The notes beneath the pieces are model-generated. The model ran no database searches and was not told the DNA's origin. It worked only from the letters and a program-made list of their open reading frames with translations. From Methylotenera_A sp031422335 (GTDB taxonomy: Bacteria; Pseudomonadota; Gammaproteobacteria; Burkholderiales; Methylophilaceae), in assembly GCA_031422335.1 (NCBI GenBank), contig JANOQW010000018.1, positions 48,619 through 112,618 on the forward strand: a DNA stretch of 64,000 nt, given 5' to 3'. The position numbers were made by a program, and so were the translations under genes. How positions within the stretch are numbered: the stretch's first letter is position 1; each line of letters opens with the position of its first letter. Shown piece by piece: positions 42,668 through 50,471 of this stretch.

Positions 42668-43303
42668 ATGTTCATGCAAAAATTATTACTCGCCCTAACC
42701 ATGCTGTGTTTTAGTATGACTGGCTTTGCCATTGAAGGCCCAGATGAGCTAGTCAAAAGAACCGCAGAGGATGTATTGGCAACGGTTAAAAGTGATGCTG
42801 ATATTCAAGCTGGCAACCAAGATAAAATATTTGCCTTGGCCGAAGAAAAAATTGTCCCAAACTTTAACTTTGATAAAGTTTCGCGCTTGGTATTAGGTAA
42901 AAACTGGACCAAAGCCACGCCAGAGCAAAAAACCGCCTTTCAGGCTGAGTTTCGCACCTTGCTCATTCGCACTTACGCCACTGCCTTGTCTAAGTATAAA
43001 AACCAAACCATTGAATACAAGCCGCTGCGCATGGCAGAAGGCGCTAATACAGTCTCTGTAAAAACGGCGATTGTGCAGCCAGGCGGCCAACCCATTGCAG
43101 TAGATTACTCGCTAGAGAAAAAAGCCGATACCTGGAAAGTATATGACATTGTGATTGAAGGCGTCAGTTTGGTGACTAATTATCGTAGTCAGTTTGCGCA
43201 AGAAATCCGCCAAAATGGCTTAGATAGTTTAATTAAAAAATTGGGTGATAAAAACAAAGCCGCCATGGCTAAAAATGCAGCGATGCAAAAGGCCGCTAAT
43301 TAA
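42668..43303 (+). CDS. mlaC: Periplasmic phospholipid-binding protein MlaC
   Basis: A 211-residue exported protein of the Ttg2D/MlaC family, which ferries phospholipid between MlaA-OmpC and MlaFEDB. Signal peptide of about 18 residues ends at FAIEGPDELV. Family segments: VPNFNFDKVSRLVLGKNWTK, QKTAFQAEFRTLLIRTYATAL, and DTWKVYDIVIEGVSLVTNYRSQF, all diagnostic. The last 20 residues are Lys/Ala-rich. AAGGAA stands just before the ATG. Unlike in many Betaproteobacteria, no mlaA/vacJ gene lies between mlaD and mlaC. Confidence 0.94.
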   Translation: MFMQKLLLALTMLCFSMTGFAIEGPDELVKRTAEDVLATVKSDADIQAGNQDKIFALAEEKIVPNFNFDKVSRLVLGKNWTKATPEQKTAFQAEFRTLLIRTYATALSKYKNQTIEYKPLRMAEGANTVSVKTAIVQPGGQPIAVDYSLEKKADTWKVYDIVIEGVSLVTNYRSQFAQEIRQNGLDSLIKKLGDKNKAAMAKNAAMQKAAN

Positions 43304-43329
43304 GCGATATTAAAGAAAAGCGATAAATA

Positions 43330-43611
43330 GTGAGCCAAACAACGCAAATAGATAATCGCTGGAGTATTAGTGGCGATGTGGTGATAGGTACAGTTTCTTC
43401 GGTGCTGACTGCCAGTAAAAGCTTGGTTTTAAATGCAGAAACCACCATCGATTTTGCGGAGGTGACTGATATTGACACATCAACCATTAGCTTAATTTTA
43501 GAGTGGAAACGTCGTGCCCAGCACGAGAATCAAACCATTAAACTGGTTAATCTGCCTGCCAATTTAAACAGTTTAACGCAGCTATATGGCGTGGCAGAGC
43601 TGATCAACTAA
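43330..43611 (+). CDS. mlaB: STAS domain protein MlaB
   Basis: A 93-residue STAS-domain protein starting at GTG 43330. STAS proteins of this operon bind MlaF and stabilise the ABC complex. The fold is suggested by WSISGDVVIGTVSSVLT at the start, the central DFAEVTDIDTSTISLILEWKR with Asp-Ser/Thr, and NLPANLNSLTQLYGVAELI at the end. Last gene of mlaFEDCB, with a terminator 35 bases downstream. Confidence 0.85.
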   Translation: MSQTTQIDNRWSISGDVVIGTVSSVLTASKSLVLNAETTIDFAEVTDIDTSTISLILEWKRRAQHENQTIKLVNLPANLNSLTQLYGVAELIN

Positions 43612-43643
43612 GACAATTTCGTGACATTTGAATTCTATAAAGT

Positions 43644-43677
43644 AAACCCCATCTATCAGGTGGGGTTTCGTTTTTAT
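43644..43677 (+). terminator. Terminator after mla operon
   Basis: AAACCCCA and TGGGGTTT pair across a 9-base loop and are followed by CGTTTTTAT. It separates mlaB from the ABC exporter genes. Confidence 0.8.
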
Positions 43678-43700
43678 AATACTAATTAATTAGGTAGTCA

Positions 43701-44621
43701 GTGGCCATTCCAGCTATACAAATTCAACAAGTCCACAAGCGCTTTGGCAACTTAAATGCGTTAAATGGCATTGACTTGAACATTCAACAAGGTGAGTTTT
43801 TTGGCCTGCTTGGGCCCAACGGAGCAGGAAAATCGACGCTCATTAATATTATGGCTGGTTTACTGAAACCCACGCAGGGTAAGGTTTCGGTAATGGGTCA
43901 CGATGTGGTGACTGATTACCAAGCGGCGCGTATGGCGCTAGGCGTGGTGCCACAAGAGCTGGTGTTTGATCCATTTTTTAATGTGCGCGAAATGCTACGT
44001 TTTCAGGCAGGTTATTTTGGTCGCGGCAAAGAAAATGATGCCTGGGTGGATGAAGTGATTGAAAACTTGGGGCTTACTGATAAAGCCCACACCAATATGC
44101 GTAAGCTTTCTGGCGGTATGAAACGGCGTGCGCTTATCGCGCAAGCGCTGGTGCACAAACCGCCAGTGATTGTGCTGGATGAGCCTACCGCAGGTGTGGA
44201 TGTTGAGTTGCGCCAAAGCTTGTGGGCGTTCATTAAAAAATTAAACCGTGATGGGCAAACCATTATTTTAACCACGCACTATCTTGAGGAAGCCGAAACG
44301 CTGTGTGAGCGTGTGGCGATGATGAAACAAGGTGAAATTGTGGCATTGGATACCACGGCAAACCTGTTGAGCAAATTACCAGGTAAAAATTTACGCTTGG
44401 ATCTAAATCAATCAGGCCAGGGTGATGCAACACTACCAATTAGCTTGTTGCCGATGTTGAAAAGTGGCGAAAACGGTGTGTTTACTTTGGCTTTAACCGA
44501 GTTGAGCCAAATTGAATTTGCCTTGAGCGAACTGCGTAAAGCTAATGTTACAGTGCATGATATGCAGCTGATAGAAGCGGATTTAGAAGATGTATTTATG
44601 TCATTGGTAGGTAGTAAATGA
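43701..44621 (+). CDS. ABC exporter ATPase, YadG-like
   Basis: A 306-residue ABC-2 type ATPase starting at GTG 43701. Walker A GPNGAGKSTLIN, Q loop VVPQELVFDPFFNV, signature KLSGGMKRRALIAQALV, Walker B VIVLDEPTAGVDVELR and switch His in TTHYLEEAE are intact. The C-terminal 70 residues form the regulatory tail of the CcmA/YadG group. It overlaps the permease gene by 4 bases (ATGA). The YadGH family is linked to lipid or polysaccharide export only by analogy; the conserved placement after mla genes hints at an envelope substrate. Confidence 0.9.
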   Translation: MAIPAIQIQQVHKRFGNLNALNGIDLNIQQGEFFGLLGPNGAGKSTLINIMAGLLKPTQGKVSVMGHDVVTDYQAARMALGVVPQELVFDPFFNVREMLRFQAGYFGRGKENDAWVDEVIENLGLTDKAHTNMRKLSGGMKRRALIAQALVHKPPVIVLDEPTAGVDVELRQSLWAFIKKLNRDGQTIILTTHYLEEAETLCERVAMMKQGEIVALDTTANLLSKLPGKNLRLDLNQSGQGDATLPISLLPMLKSGENGVFTLALTELSQIEFALSELRKANVTVHDMQLIEADLEDVFMSLVGSK

Positions 44622-45430
44622 ATCTAAAAGAACATATAAATAGCATGCCTGCAGCCCGCATGGATATTGGCTCCTGGCGCGGTGCTTATATGCTATTTAA
44701 AAAGGAATTATTTCGCTTTTGGCGCGTAGCGTTTCAAACGGTGGCATCACCTATTCTTACCGCTTTATTATATTTGCTTATATTCTCACACGCGCTAGAA
44801 AACCATGTGCAAGTGTATGAAGGTGTGGCATACAAAGCATTTTTGATTCCTGGTTTAATCATGATGTCACTGTTGCAAAACGCTTTTGCCAATAGTTCGT
44901 CTAGTTTGGTGCAATCTAAAATTATGGGCAGCATTGTGTTTGTATTACTTACGCCCATTAGCTATTTACAGTTTTTTTGCGCGTTTTTGGCTGCAGCCAT
45001 TATTCGCGGCGTGTTGGTGGGGTTTAGCATTTATATTGTGGCGATATGGTTTGTCGATTTACCCATTTTGCACCCTGTATGGATATTGACTTTTGCCTTA
45101 CTTGGTAGCGCATTGTTGGGTACATTTGGCATTATTGCAGGTATTTGGTCCGATAAATTTGACCAGATGGCAGCGTTTCAAAACTTTGTGATTATGCCGC
45201 TGACATTTTTGTCGGGCGTGTTTTACTCAATACATTCGCTGCCGCCAATTTGGCAAACCATCTCAAAATTTAACCCATTTTTTTACATGATAGATGGTTT
45301 TAGATACGGTTTTTTTGGCCAAAGTGATATTTCGCCATGGATAAGCTTGAGTGTAGTGAGTGCATTTTTGTTGGCATTAGCATGGTTATGCCTAAAAATG
45401 TTAAAATCAGGCTACAAGCTAAGAGGTTAA
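44618..45430 (+). CDS. ABC-2 type permease, YadH-like
   Basis: A 270-residue permease with six hydrophobic spans (about 45-65, 80-100, 120-150, 155-185, 190-210, 240-262). The ABC-2 signature is in PLTFLSGVFYSIHSLPPIWQT, followed by KFNPFFYMIDGFRYGFFG, both typical of YadH/DrrB-like exporters. The overlap with the ATPase (ATGA) supports ATG 44618. The N-terminal 20 residues before the conserved YMLFKKELFRFWR are unusual: codons 10-20 (MPAARMDIGSW) are encoded by a copy of the dispersed repeat at 44647-44678. An internal ATG at 44660 would still lie within that repeat. This N-terminal part may be a repeat-derived extension. Confidence 0.88.
   Translation: MNLKEHINSMPAARMDIGSWRGAYMLFKKELFRFWRVAFQTVASPILTALLYLLIFSHALENHVQVYEGVAYKAFLIPGLIMMSLLQNAFANSSSSLVQSKIMGSIVFVLLTPISYLQFFCAFLAAAIIRGVLVGFSIYIVAIWFVDLPILHPVWILTFALLGSALLGTFGIIAGIWSDKFDQMAAFQNFVIMPLTFLSGVFYSIHSLPPIWQTISKFNPFFYMIDGFRYGFFGQSDISPWISLSVVSAFLLALAWLCLKMLKSGYKLRG
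44647..44678. repeat. Dispersed short repeat inside ABC permease gene
   Basis: A 32-bp copy: GCCTGCAG, then CCCGCATGGATATTGGC (core on the minus strand), then TCCTGGC. It lies in the first 21 codons of the YadH-like permease. Confidence 0.8.
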
Positions 45431-45460
45431 ATTTTGGGGTTTAGTTAAGAGGCCAGTATT

Positions 45461-45712
45461 TTGTTAAGTGCAGAACAATTAAAAAGTTACATCACACAGC
45501 ATCTAAGCTGCGATTTTATTGAAGTGCTAGGCGATGACGGTACGCATTTTGAGGCGACTATTGTTGCCCCCGCATTTGAGGGCAAGCGCATGGTAGCGCA
45601 ACACCAATTAGTCTATGCTGCGCTGGGTGACCGCATGCGCGCTGAGATACATGCACTAGGCATGAAAACTTACACGCCTACACAATGGCTAGCATTGAAT
45701 CAAACGAATTAA
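45461..45712 (+). CDS. BolA family protein (IbaG-like)
   Basis: An 83-residue BolA-type protein starting at TTG 45461, with AAGAGG a few bases upstream. The helix-turn-helix-like class II KH fold is suggested by AEQLKSYITQHLSCDFIEV, then GDDGTHFEATIVAPAFEGKRMVAQHQLVYAALG with the conserved His positions that bind [2Fe-2S] together with monothiol glutaredoxin. KTYTPTQW at the C-terminus is usual for the YrbA/IbaG branch found beside murA. The next gene encodes that glutaredoxin, so the pair is a natural complex-forming unit. Confidence 0.88.
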   Translation: MLSAEQLKSYITQHLSCDFIEVLGDDGTHFEATIVAPAFEGKRMVAQHQLVYAALGDRMRAEIHALGMKTYTPTQWLALNQTN

Positions 45713-45724
45713 TAGGAGTTTTAA

Positions 45725-46036
45725 ATGGACGCACAAGCAACAATTAAACAAATGGTCACCAGCAATAATGTCGTGCTTTATATGAAGGGCAGCCCAAAGT
45801 TTCCGCAATGCGGTTTTAGCAATATGGCGACACAAATTTTAGATGCTTGCCAAGCTAAATATGTGGCGGTAGATGTGTTGCAAGACCAAGCCATGCGCGA
45901 AGGCATTAAGCAATATGCCAACTGGCCAACCATTCCGCAATTATATGTAAAAGGCGAATTTATTGGTGGCAGCGATATTATGCGCGCCATGTACGAAAGT
46001 GGTGAGTTGCAAACTTTGCTGACAGAGGCTGCCTAG
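45725..46036 (+). CDS. grxD: Monothiol glutaredoxin GrxD (Grx4)
   Basis: A 103-residue CGFS-type glutaredoxin. VLYMKGSPKFPQCGFSNMA contains the single active-site Cys and the CGFS motif that holds a [2Fe-2S] cluster with glutathione. WPTIPQLYVKGEFIGGSDIM has the TIP-like cis-Pro and the GG-x-D glutathione-binding motif. A role in iron-sulfur cluster transfer, with BolA encoded 12 bases upstream, is well supported for the family. AGGAG precedes the ATG. Confidence 0.95.
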   Translation: MDAQATIKQMVTSNNVVLYMKGSPKFPQCGFSNMATQILDACQAKYVAVDVLQDQAMREGIKQYANWPTIPQLYVKGEFIGGSDIMRAMYESGELQTLLTEAA

Positions 46037-46037
46037 T

Positions 46038-47309
46038 TTGGAAAAACTGATTATTCAAGGTGGTAGCCAATTAAACGGTGAGGTGATTATATCTGGCGCA
46101 AAAAACGCCGCGCTACCTATTTTGTGCGCGTCTTTGCTGGCCGAAACACCGCTACAGTTAAGCGCGGTAGCCGCCTTAAAAGACATTGATACCACTCTTA
46201 AACTGTTGGGCATGATGGGCGTAAAAGTGACGCGCGATACTGATAAAGTTACTTTGGATGCATCTGATGTGCAATCATTTGAGGCCACCTACGAAATGGT
46301 GAAAACCATGCGCGCCTCTATTTTGGTGCTTGGCCCCTTGTTAGCGCGTTTTGGTACAGCGCGTGTTTCATTGCCAGGCGGCTGCGCCATTGGCTCGCGG
46401 CCTGTCGATTTGCACATTAAAGGCTTGCAAGCCATGGGTGCGGCGATACATATTACTCACGGTTACATTCAAGCCAGCACGCTGCATTTGCCTAATCGCC
46501 GCTTGCAAGGTGTGCGCCATTATATGGATATGGTGACAGTGACTGGCACCGAAAACTTGATGATGGCAGCCGCGCTGGCGACAGGTAAAACAGTGTTAGA
46601 AAATGCTGCAAAAGAACCTGAAGTGGTAGATTTGGCCGAGTGTTTGAATAAAATGGGCGCCAATATTAGCGGTGCCGGTACTGATGTCATTACCATTATT
46701 GGTGTAGAAAAATTAAATGGCGCTTCGCATAACATTGTCTGCGATCGAATTGAGGCAGGTACTTATATGGTGGCTGCTGCCATGACGGGTGGTGAGGTGA
46801 AATTGCTCAATGCACGTGCTGATTTGTTAGACGCAGTTATCGAAAAGCTGCGTGAAGCGGGTGCTGAAGTAAAAGTGGGCAAGGCGGAAAATACCATCAC
46901 CGTAAAAAGTAATGGCAAATTAAAAGGCGTGAATATTCGCACTGCACCACACCCTGCATTTCCTACCGATATGCAAGCGCAGTTTATGGCGCTAAATACA
47001 GTGGCAGAAGGCGTTGCCAAAGTGACTGAAACCATTTTTGAAAACCGCTTTATGCATGTGCAAGAAATGCAACGCTTGGGGGCTGATATTAGTATTGACG
47101 GCAACACTGCGCTGGTAAAAGGCGTAGCGTTTTTAGATGGCGCCACTGTGATGGCAACGGATTTACGCGCCTCGGCCAGTTTGGTATTGGCAGGTTTGGT
47201 GGCACGTGGTGAAACAGTGATTGAGCGTATATATCACCTAGATCGCGGTTATGAACTGTTGGAAGAAAAATTCACAAAACTGGGCGCCAATGTGCGTCGT
47301 AGTAACTAA
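46038..47309 (+). CDS. murA: UDP-N-acetylglucosamine 1-carboxyvinyltransferase MurA
   Basis: A 423-residue enolpyruvyl transferase, first committed step of peptidoglycan precursor synthesis and the target of fosfomycin. N-terminal LIIQGGSQLNGEVIISGAKN holds the catalytic Lys. The active-site Cys, target of fosfomycin, is in LPGGCAIGSRPVDLHIKGL. YLDRGYELLEEK-like YHLDRGYELLEEKFTKLGA closes the protein. The start is TTG 46038, two bases after the grxD stop; no ATG or GTG is available before the conserved region. Followed 3 bases later by hisG. Confidence 0.96.
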   Translation: MEKLIIQGGSQLNGEVIISGAKNAALPILCASLLAETPLQLSAVAALKDIDTTLKLLGMMGVKVTRDTDKVTLDASDVQSFEATYEMVKTMRASILVLGPLLARFGTARVSLPGGCAIGSRPVDLHIKGLQAMGAAIHITHGYIQASTLHLPNRRLQGVRHYMDMVTVTGTENLMMAAALATGKTVLENAAKEPEVVDLAECLNKMGANISGAGTDVITIIGVEKLNGASHNIVCDRIEAGTYMVAAAMTGGEVKLLNARADLLDAVIEKLREAGAEVKVGKAENTITVKSNGKLKGVNIRTAPHPAFPTDMQAQFMALNTVAEGVAKVTETIFENRFMHVQEMQRLGADISIDGNTALVKGVAFLDGATVMATDLRASASLVLAGLVARGETVIERIYHLDRGYELLEEKFTKLGANVRRSN

Positions 47310-47312
47310 AAC

Positions 47313-47954
47313 ATGATGATTACAATTGCACTTTCAAAAGGTCGTATTTTTGAGGAAACCACGCCACTATTAGCGGCGGCTGGCATTCGTGCGCTAGAAG
47401 ACCCCGAATCTTCGCGCAAACTGATTATTGGTACCAATCGAGAGGATGTCAGACTTATCATTGTGCGGGCGACTGACGTGCCGACTTATGTGCAATATGG
47501 CGCAGCCGATTTAGGCATTGCGGGTAAAGATGTGCTGGATGAACATGGTGGTGAAGGCTTGTATCAGCCGCTTGATTTGCAAATTGCCAAATGCAAAATG
47601 ATGGTGGCAGTGCGAAACGATTTTGATTACGAAGCTTCAATTCGCCAAGGCGCGCGGCTCAAGGTTGTCACCAAATATGTCAAAGTGGCACGCGAGCATT
47701 TTGCCGCCAAAGGCATGCATGTCGATTTAATTAAACTTTACGGCAGCATGGAGCTTGGCCCTTTGGTTGGCCTCGCCGATGCAATTGTAGATTTGGTCAG
47801 TACTGGTGGAACTTTACGTGCCAATAACCTCAAAGCAGTGGAAGAGGTAGGCGATATCAGTTCACGATTGGTGGTAAACCAGGCATCGTTTAAATTGAAT
47901 CGCACACAGTTGCAACCGATTTTGGATGCTTTTAGTAAGGCAGTGAATAAGTAA
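47313..47954 (+). CDS. hisG: ATP phosphoribosyltransferase, short form HisG
   Basis: A 213-residue enzyme for the first step of histidine synthesis (PRPP + ATP). Its length marks the short HisG(S) type, which lacks the C-terminal regulatory domain and needs HisZ for activity and feedback control; hisZ is not in the window. Family motifs: ITIALSKGRIFEETTPLL, the pocket VQYGAADLGIAGKDVL, and LGPLVGLADAIVDLVSTGGTL, the PRPP-binding signature. Three bases follow murA and about 7 precede hisD, so the run murA-hisG-hisD-hisC is probably one transcript. Confidence 0.96.
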   Translation: MMITIALSKGRIFEETTPLLAAAGIRALEDPESSRKLIIGTNREDVRLIIVRATDVPTYVQYGAADLGIAGKDVLDEHGGEGLYQPLDLQIAKCKMMVAVRNDFDYEASIRQGARLKVVTKYVKVAREHFAAKGMHVDLIKLYGSMELGPLVGLADAIVDLVSTGGTLRANNLKAVEEVGDISSRLVVNQASFKLNRTQLQPILDAFSKAVNK

Positions 47955-47961
47955 TTTGAAA

Positions 47962-49257
47962 ATGAAAATTAGACGTTTATCCACCCAAAACTCAACATTT
48001 GATGCTGATTTAAAAGCCTTGCTAGCATTTGAGACCGCGCAAGATGACAGCGTGGATTTGGTTGTCGCCAATATTTTAAAAGATGTAAAAAAACGTGGCG
48101 ACGCGGCAGTTTTGGAATACACCAACAAGTTTGATAAAACTAATGCCAGCTCAATAAAATCACTTGAAGTTAGCCAAACAGAACTGCGAACAGCTTTAGA
48201 TGGCCTGCAAGCCAATAGCAGAGCGGCTCTCGAGGCAGCTGCTGAAAGAGTGCGCAGTTATCACGAAAAACAAGTGATGCAATCGTGGAGCTATACCGAG
48301 CCCGACGGCACGCTACTTGGCCAACAAGTCACGGCTTTAGATCGCGTTGGTTTATATGTGCCAGGTGGCAAAGCGGCCTATCCTTCTAGCGTGTTAATGA
48401 ACGCAATCCCCGCCAAAGTCGCGGGTGTGGGCGAGTTGATTATGGTAGTACCAACCCCAAATGGTGAGCGTAACCAGCTGGTGTTGGCCGCAGCTGCAAT
48501 ATCAGGTGTTGATCGCGTATTTTGTATTGGTGGCGCGCAAGCGGTGGGTGCGCTGGCGTATGGCACGGAGACGATTCCGCAAGTGGATAAAATTACTGGT
48601 CCAGGTAATGCTTATGTGGCTGCTGCCAAACGGCGCGTTTTTGGTGTGGTGGGCATTGATATGGTGGCTGGGCCATCCGAAATTTTGGTGATTTGCGATG
48701 GCAAAACTGCCCCTGACTGGATAGCCATGGACTTGTTTAGTCAAGCGGAACATGATGAGTTGGCGCAAGCGATTTTATTAAGCCCAGATGCAGATTTTTT
48801 AGATGCAGTAGCCGCCAGCATGCAAAAACTGGTAAAAGAGATGCCGCGTGCAGATATTATTAATACCTCGATTGCAAACCGTGGTGCCTTGATTTTGACC
48901 AAAGACATTGACGAAGCCATTGAAATTAGTAACTACATTGCACCAGAACATTTGGAGCTTTCGGTAGAAAATCCGCTTGAAATGAGCAAAAAAATCAAAC
49001 ATGCCGGCGCTATTTTTATGGGGCGCGATACTTGCGAAGCGCTGGGAGATTACTGCGCAGGGCCTAACCACGTGTTGCCGACATCGCGTACGGCTCGCTT
49101 TAGCTCCCCATTGGGCGTATATGATTTTCAAAAGCGCTCAAGCTTGATAATGGTGTCGCCAGCAGGCGCACAAACATTGGGTCATGTGGCATCTACGCTG
49201 GCACATGGTGAAGGCTTGCAAGCGCATGCAAGAAGTGCAGAATACAGGCTTAAATAA
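47962..49257 (+). CDS. hisD: Histidinol dehydrogenase
   Basis: A 431-residue NAD- and Zn-dependent enzyme for the last two steps of histidine synthesis. GLYVPGGKAAYPSSVLMNAIPA, VDKITGPGNAYVAAAKRRVFG and GIDMVAGPSEILVI are HisD signatures. The zinc and catalytic His region is DLFSQAEHDELAQAILLS, and AEHL/PEHLELSVENP and CAGPNHVLPTS follow. The open frame reaches TTG 47956, but ATG 47962 gives MKIRRL, the common N-terminus. It overlaps hisC by one base (TAATG). Confidence 0.95.
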   Translation: MKIRRLSTQNSTFDADLKALLAFETAQDDSVDLVVANILKDVKKRGDAAVLEYTNKFDKTNASSIKSLEVSQTELRTALDGLQANSRAALEAAAERVRSYHEKQVMQSWSYTEPDGTLLGQQVTALDRVGLYVPGGKAAYPSSVLMNAIPAKVAGVGELIMVVPTPNGERNQLVLAAAAISGVDRVFCIGGAQAVGALAYGTETIPQVDKITGPGNAYVAAAKRRVFGVVGIDMVAGPSEILVICDGKTAPDWIAMDLFSQAEHDELAQAILLSPDADFLDAVAASMQKLVKEMPRADIINTSIANRGALILTKDIDEAIEISNYIAPEHLELSVENPLEMSKKIKHAGAIFMGRDTCEALGDYCAGPNHVLPTSRTARFSSPLGVYDFQKRSSLIMVSPAGAQTLGHVASTLAHGEGLQAHARSAEYRLK

Positions 49258-50318
49258 TGAGCAAGTTTTGGAGTGATGTTGTCCATGGTCTAACGCCCTA
49301 CGTGCCTGGCGAGCAACCCAAGTTGAACAACTTGGTGAAGCTTAACACCAACGAAAACCCGTATGGCCCCAGCCCAAAGGTTATCGCAACTTTGCAAGCC
49401 GAAGCAGCAGAAACTTTACGGCTATATCCAGACCCTAATTCAGACAAATTAAAAGCTGCCATTGCCGCCAATTTTGGCTTGCAGGCTAATCAAGTATTTG
49501 TTGGTAATGGCTCAGATGAAGTGTTGGCGCATGTGTTTCAAGCTTTACTCAAACATAGTCGGCCATTATTATTTCCTGACATTACTTATAGTTTTTATCC
49601 AGTATATTGCGGCTTGTATGGCATAGAATCTGAAATTATTCCGTTAAATGATCATTTTGAAATTGATGTAAAAGATTACGACAGACCGAATGGCGGCATT
49701 ATATTTCCGAACCCCAATGCGCCAACAGGCGTGCCTTTAGCGTTGGTTGAGATAGAAAAGCTGCTCAAATTTAACACCGAATCAGTGGTGGTGGTGGATG
49801 AGGCTTACGTGGATTTTGGTACAGAGTCTGCAGTAAAACTCATTAATAATTATCCCAATTTATTGGTGACGCAAACACTGTCTAAAGCGCGTTCACTCGC
49901 TGGTTTGCGTGTGGGCTATGCGCTGGGCAATAAAGATTTAATCGAAGCCCTAATTCGCGTGAAAGATAGCTTTAATTCCTACCCGATAGACCGCTTTGCC
50001 GAGGCGGGCGCGACTGCTGCCATGCAAGACAATGCTTATTTTGAAGAAACCTGTGCAAAAGTAATGGCCACGCGAACCGCTCTGGTATTGGATCTCAGGG
50101 CACTCGATTTTGAAGTATTGCCATCGGGAGCCAATTTTGTTTTTGCCAAACATAAAACGCATGATGGTGCTACGCTCACCGAAAAGTTACGCGAGAAGAA
50201 TATCATTATTCGACATTTTAAAAAACCAGCGCGCATCGCACCATTCTTACGCATTACCATTGGCACAGATATTCAATCAAAACAGCTGCTTGACGCGCTG
50301 ACTGCTATTTTAAAATAA
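49257..50318 (+). CDS. hisC: Histidinol-phosphate aminotransferase
   Basis: A 353-residue PLP-dependent class II aminotransferase. NTNENPYGPSPKVI at the N-terminus, FVGNGSDEVLAHVFQALL, NPNAPTGVPLALVEIEKLL and VVVDEAYVDFG are the PLP-site landmarks. The Schiff-base Lys is in TLSKARSLAGLRVGYALG, and Arg in FLRITIGTDIQ binds the phosphate/carboxylate. The start overlaps the hisD stop by one base. Downstream, the transcript may end or run into the hexulose-phosphate synthase unit: a small TCGCT-CAA-AGCGA stem right after the stop has no T run. Confidence 0.95.
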   Translation: MSKFWSDVVHGLTPYVPGEQPKLNNLVKLNTNENPYGPSPKVIATLQAEAAETLRLYPDPNSDKLKAAIAANFGLQANQVFVGNGSDEVLAHVFQALLKHSRPLLFPDITYSFYPVYCGLYGIESEIIPLNDHFEIDVKDYDRPNGGIIFPNPNAPTGVPLALVEIEKLLKFNTESVVVVDEAYVDFGTESAVKLINNYPNLLVTQTLSKARSLAGLRVGYALGNKDLIEALIRVKDSFNSYPIDRFAEAGATAAMQDNAYFEETCAKVMATRTALVLDLRALDFEVLPSGANFVFAKHKTHDGATLTEKLREKNIIIRHFKKPARIAPFLRITIGTDIQSKQLLDALTAILK

Positions 50319-50339
50319 TCGCTCAAAGCGACTAAATTG

Positions 50340-50369
50340 TTGAAATAAAAACCAAATTGCGGTTATTAT
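50340..50369 (+). promoter_or_regulatory. Sigma-70-like promoter of hps
   Basis: TTGAAA, an 18-base spacer and TATTAT lie about 100 bases before the hps ATG. The leader that follows is very A/T-rich and ends in a strong ribosome-binding site (CGGAGGAA). Confidence 0.55.
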
Positions 50370-50471
50370 GTGCAAACATACAAAATATGACAGTAATGTT
50401 TTGTAAAAATTATTTTAATTAACACAAAATATTATTTTTTAATCGATTATTAGCTCGGAGGAATACGCACC

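Noticed and set aside
47280..47330. Histidine leader peptide/attenuator before hisG
   Set aside because: hisG starts 3 bases after murA, leaving no room for a leader, and no run of His codons is present.
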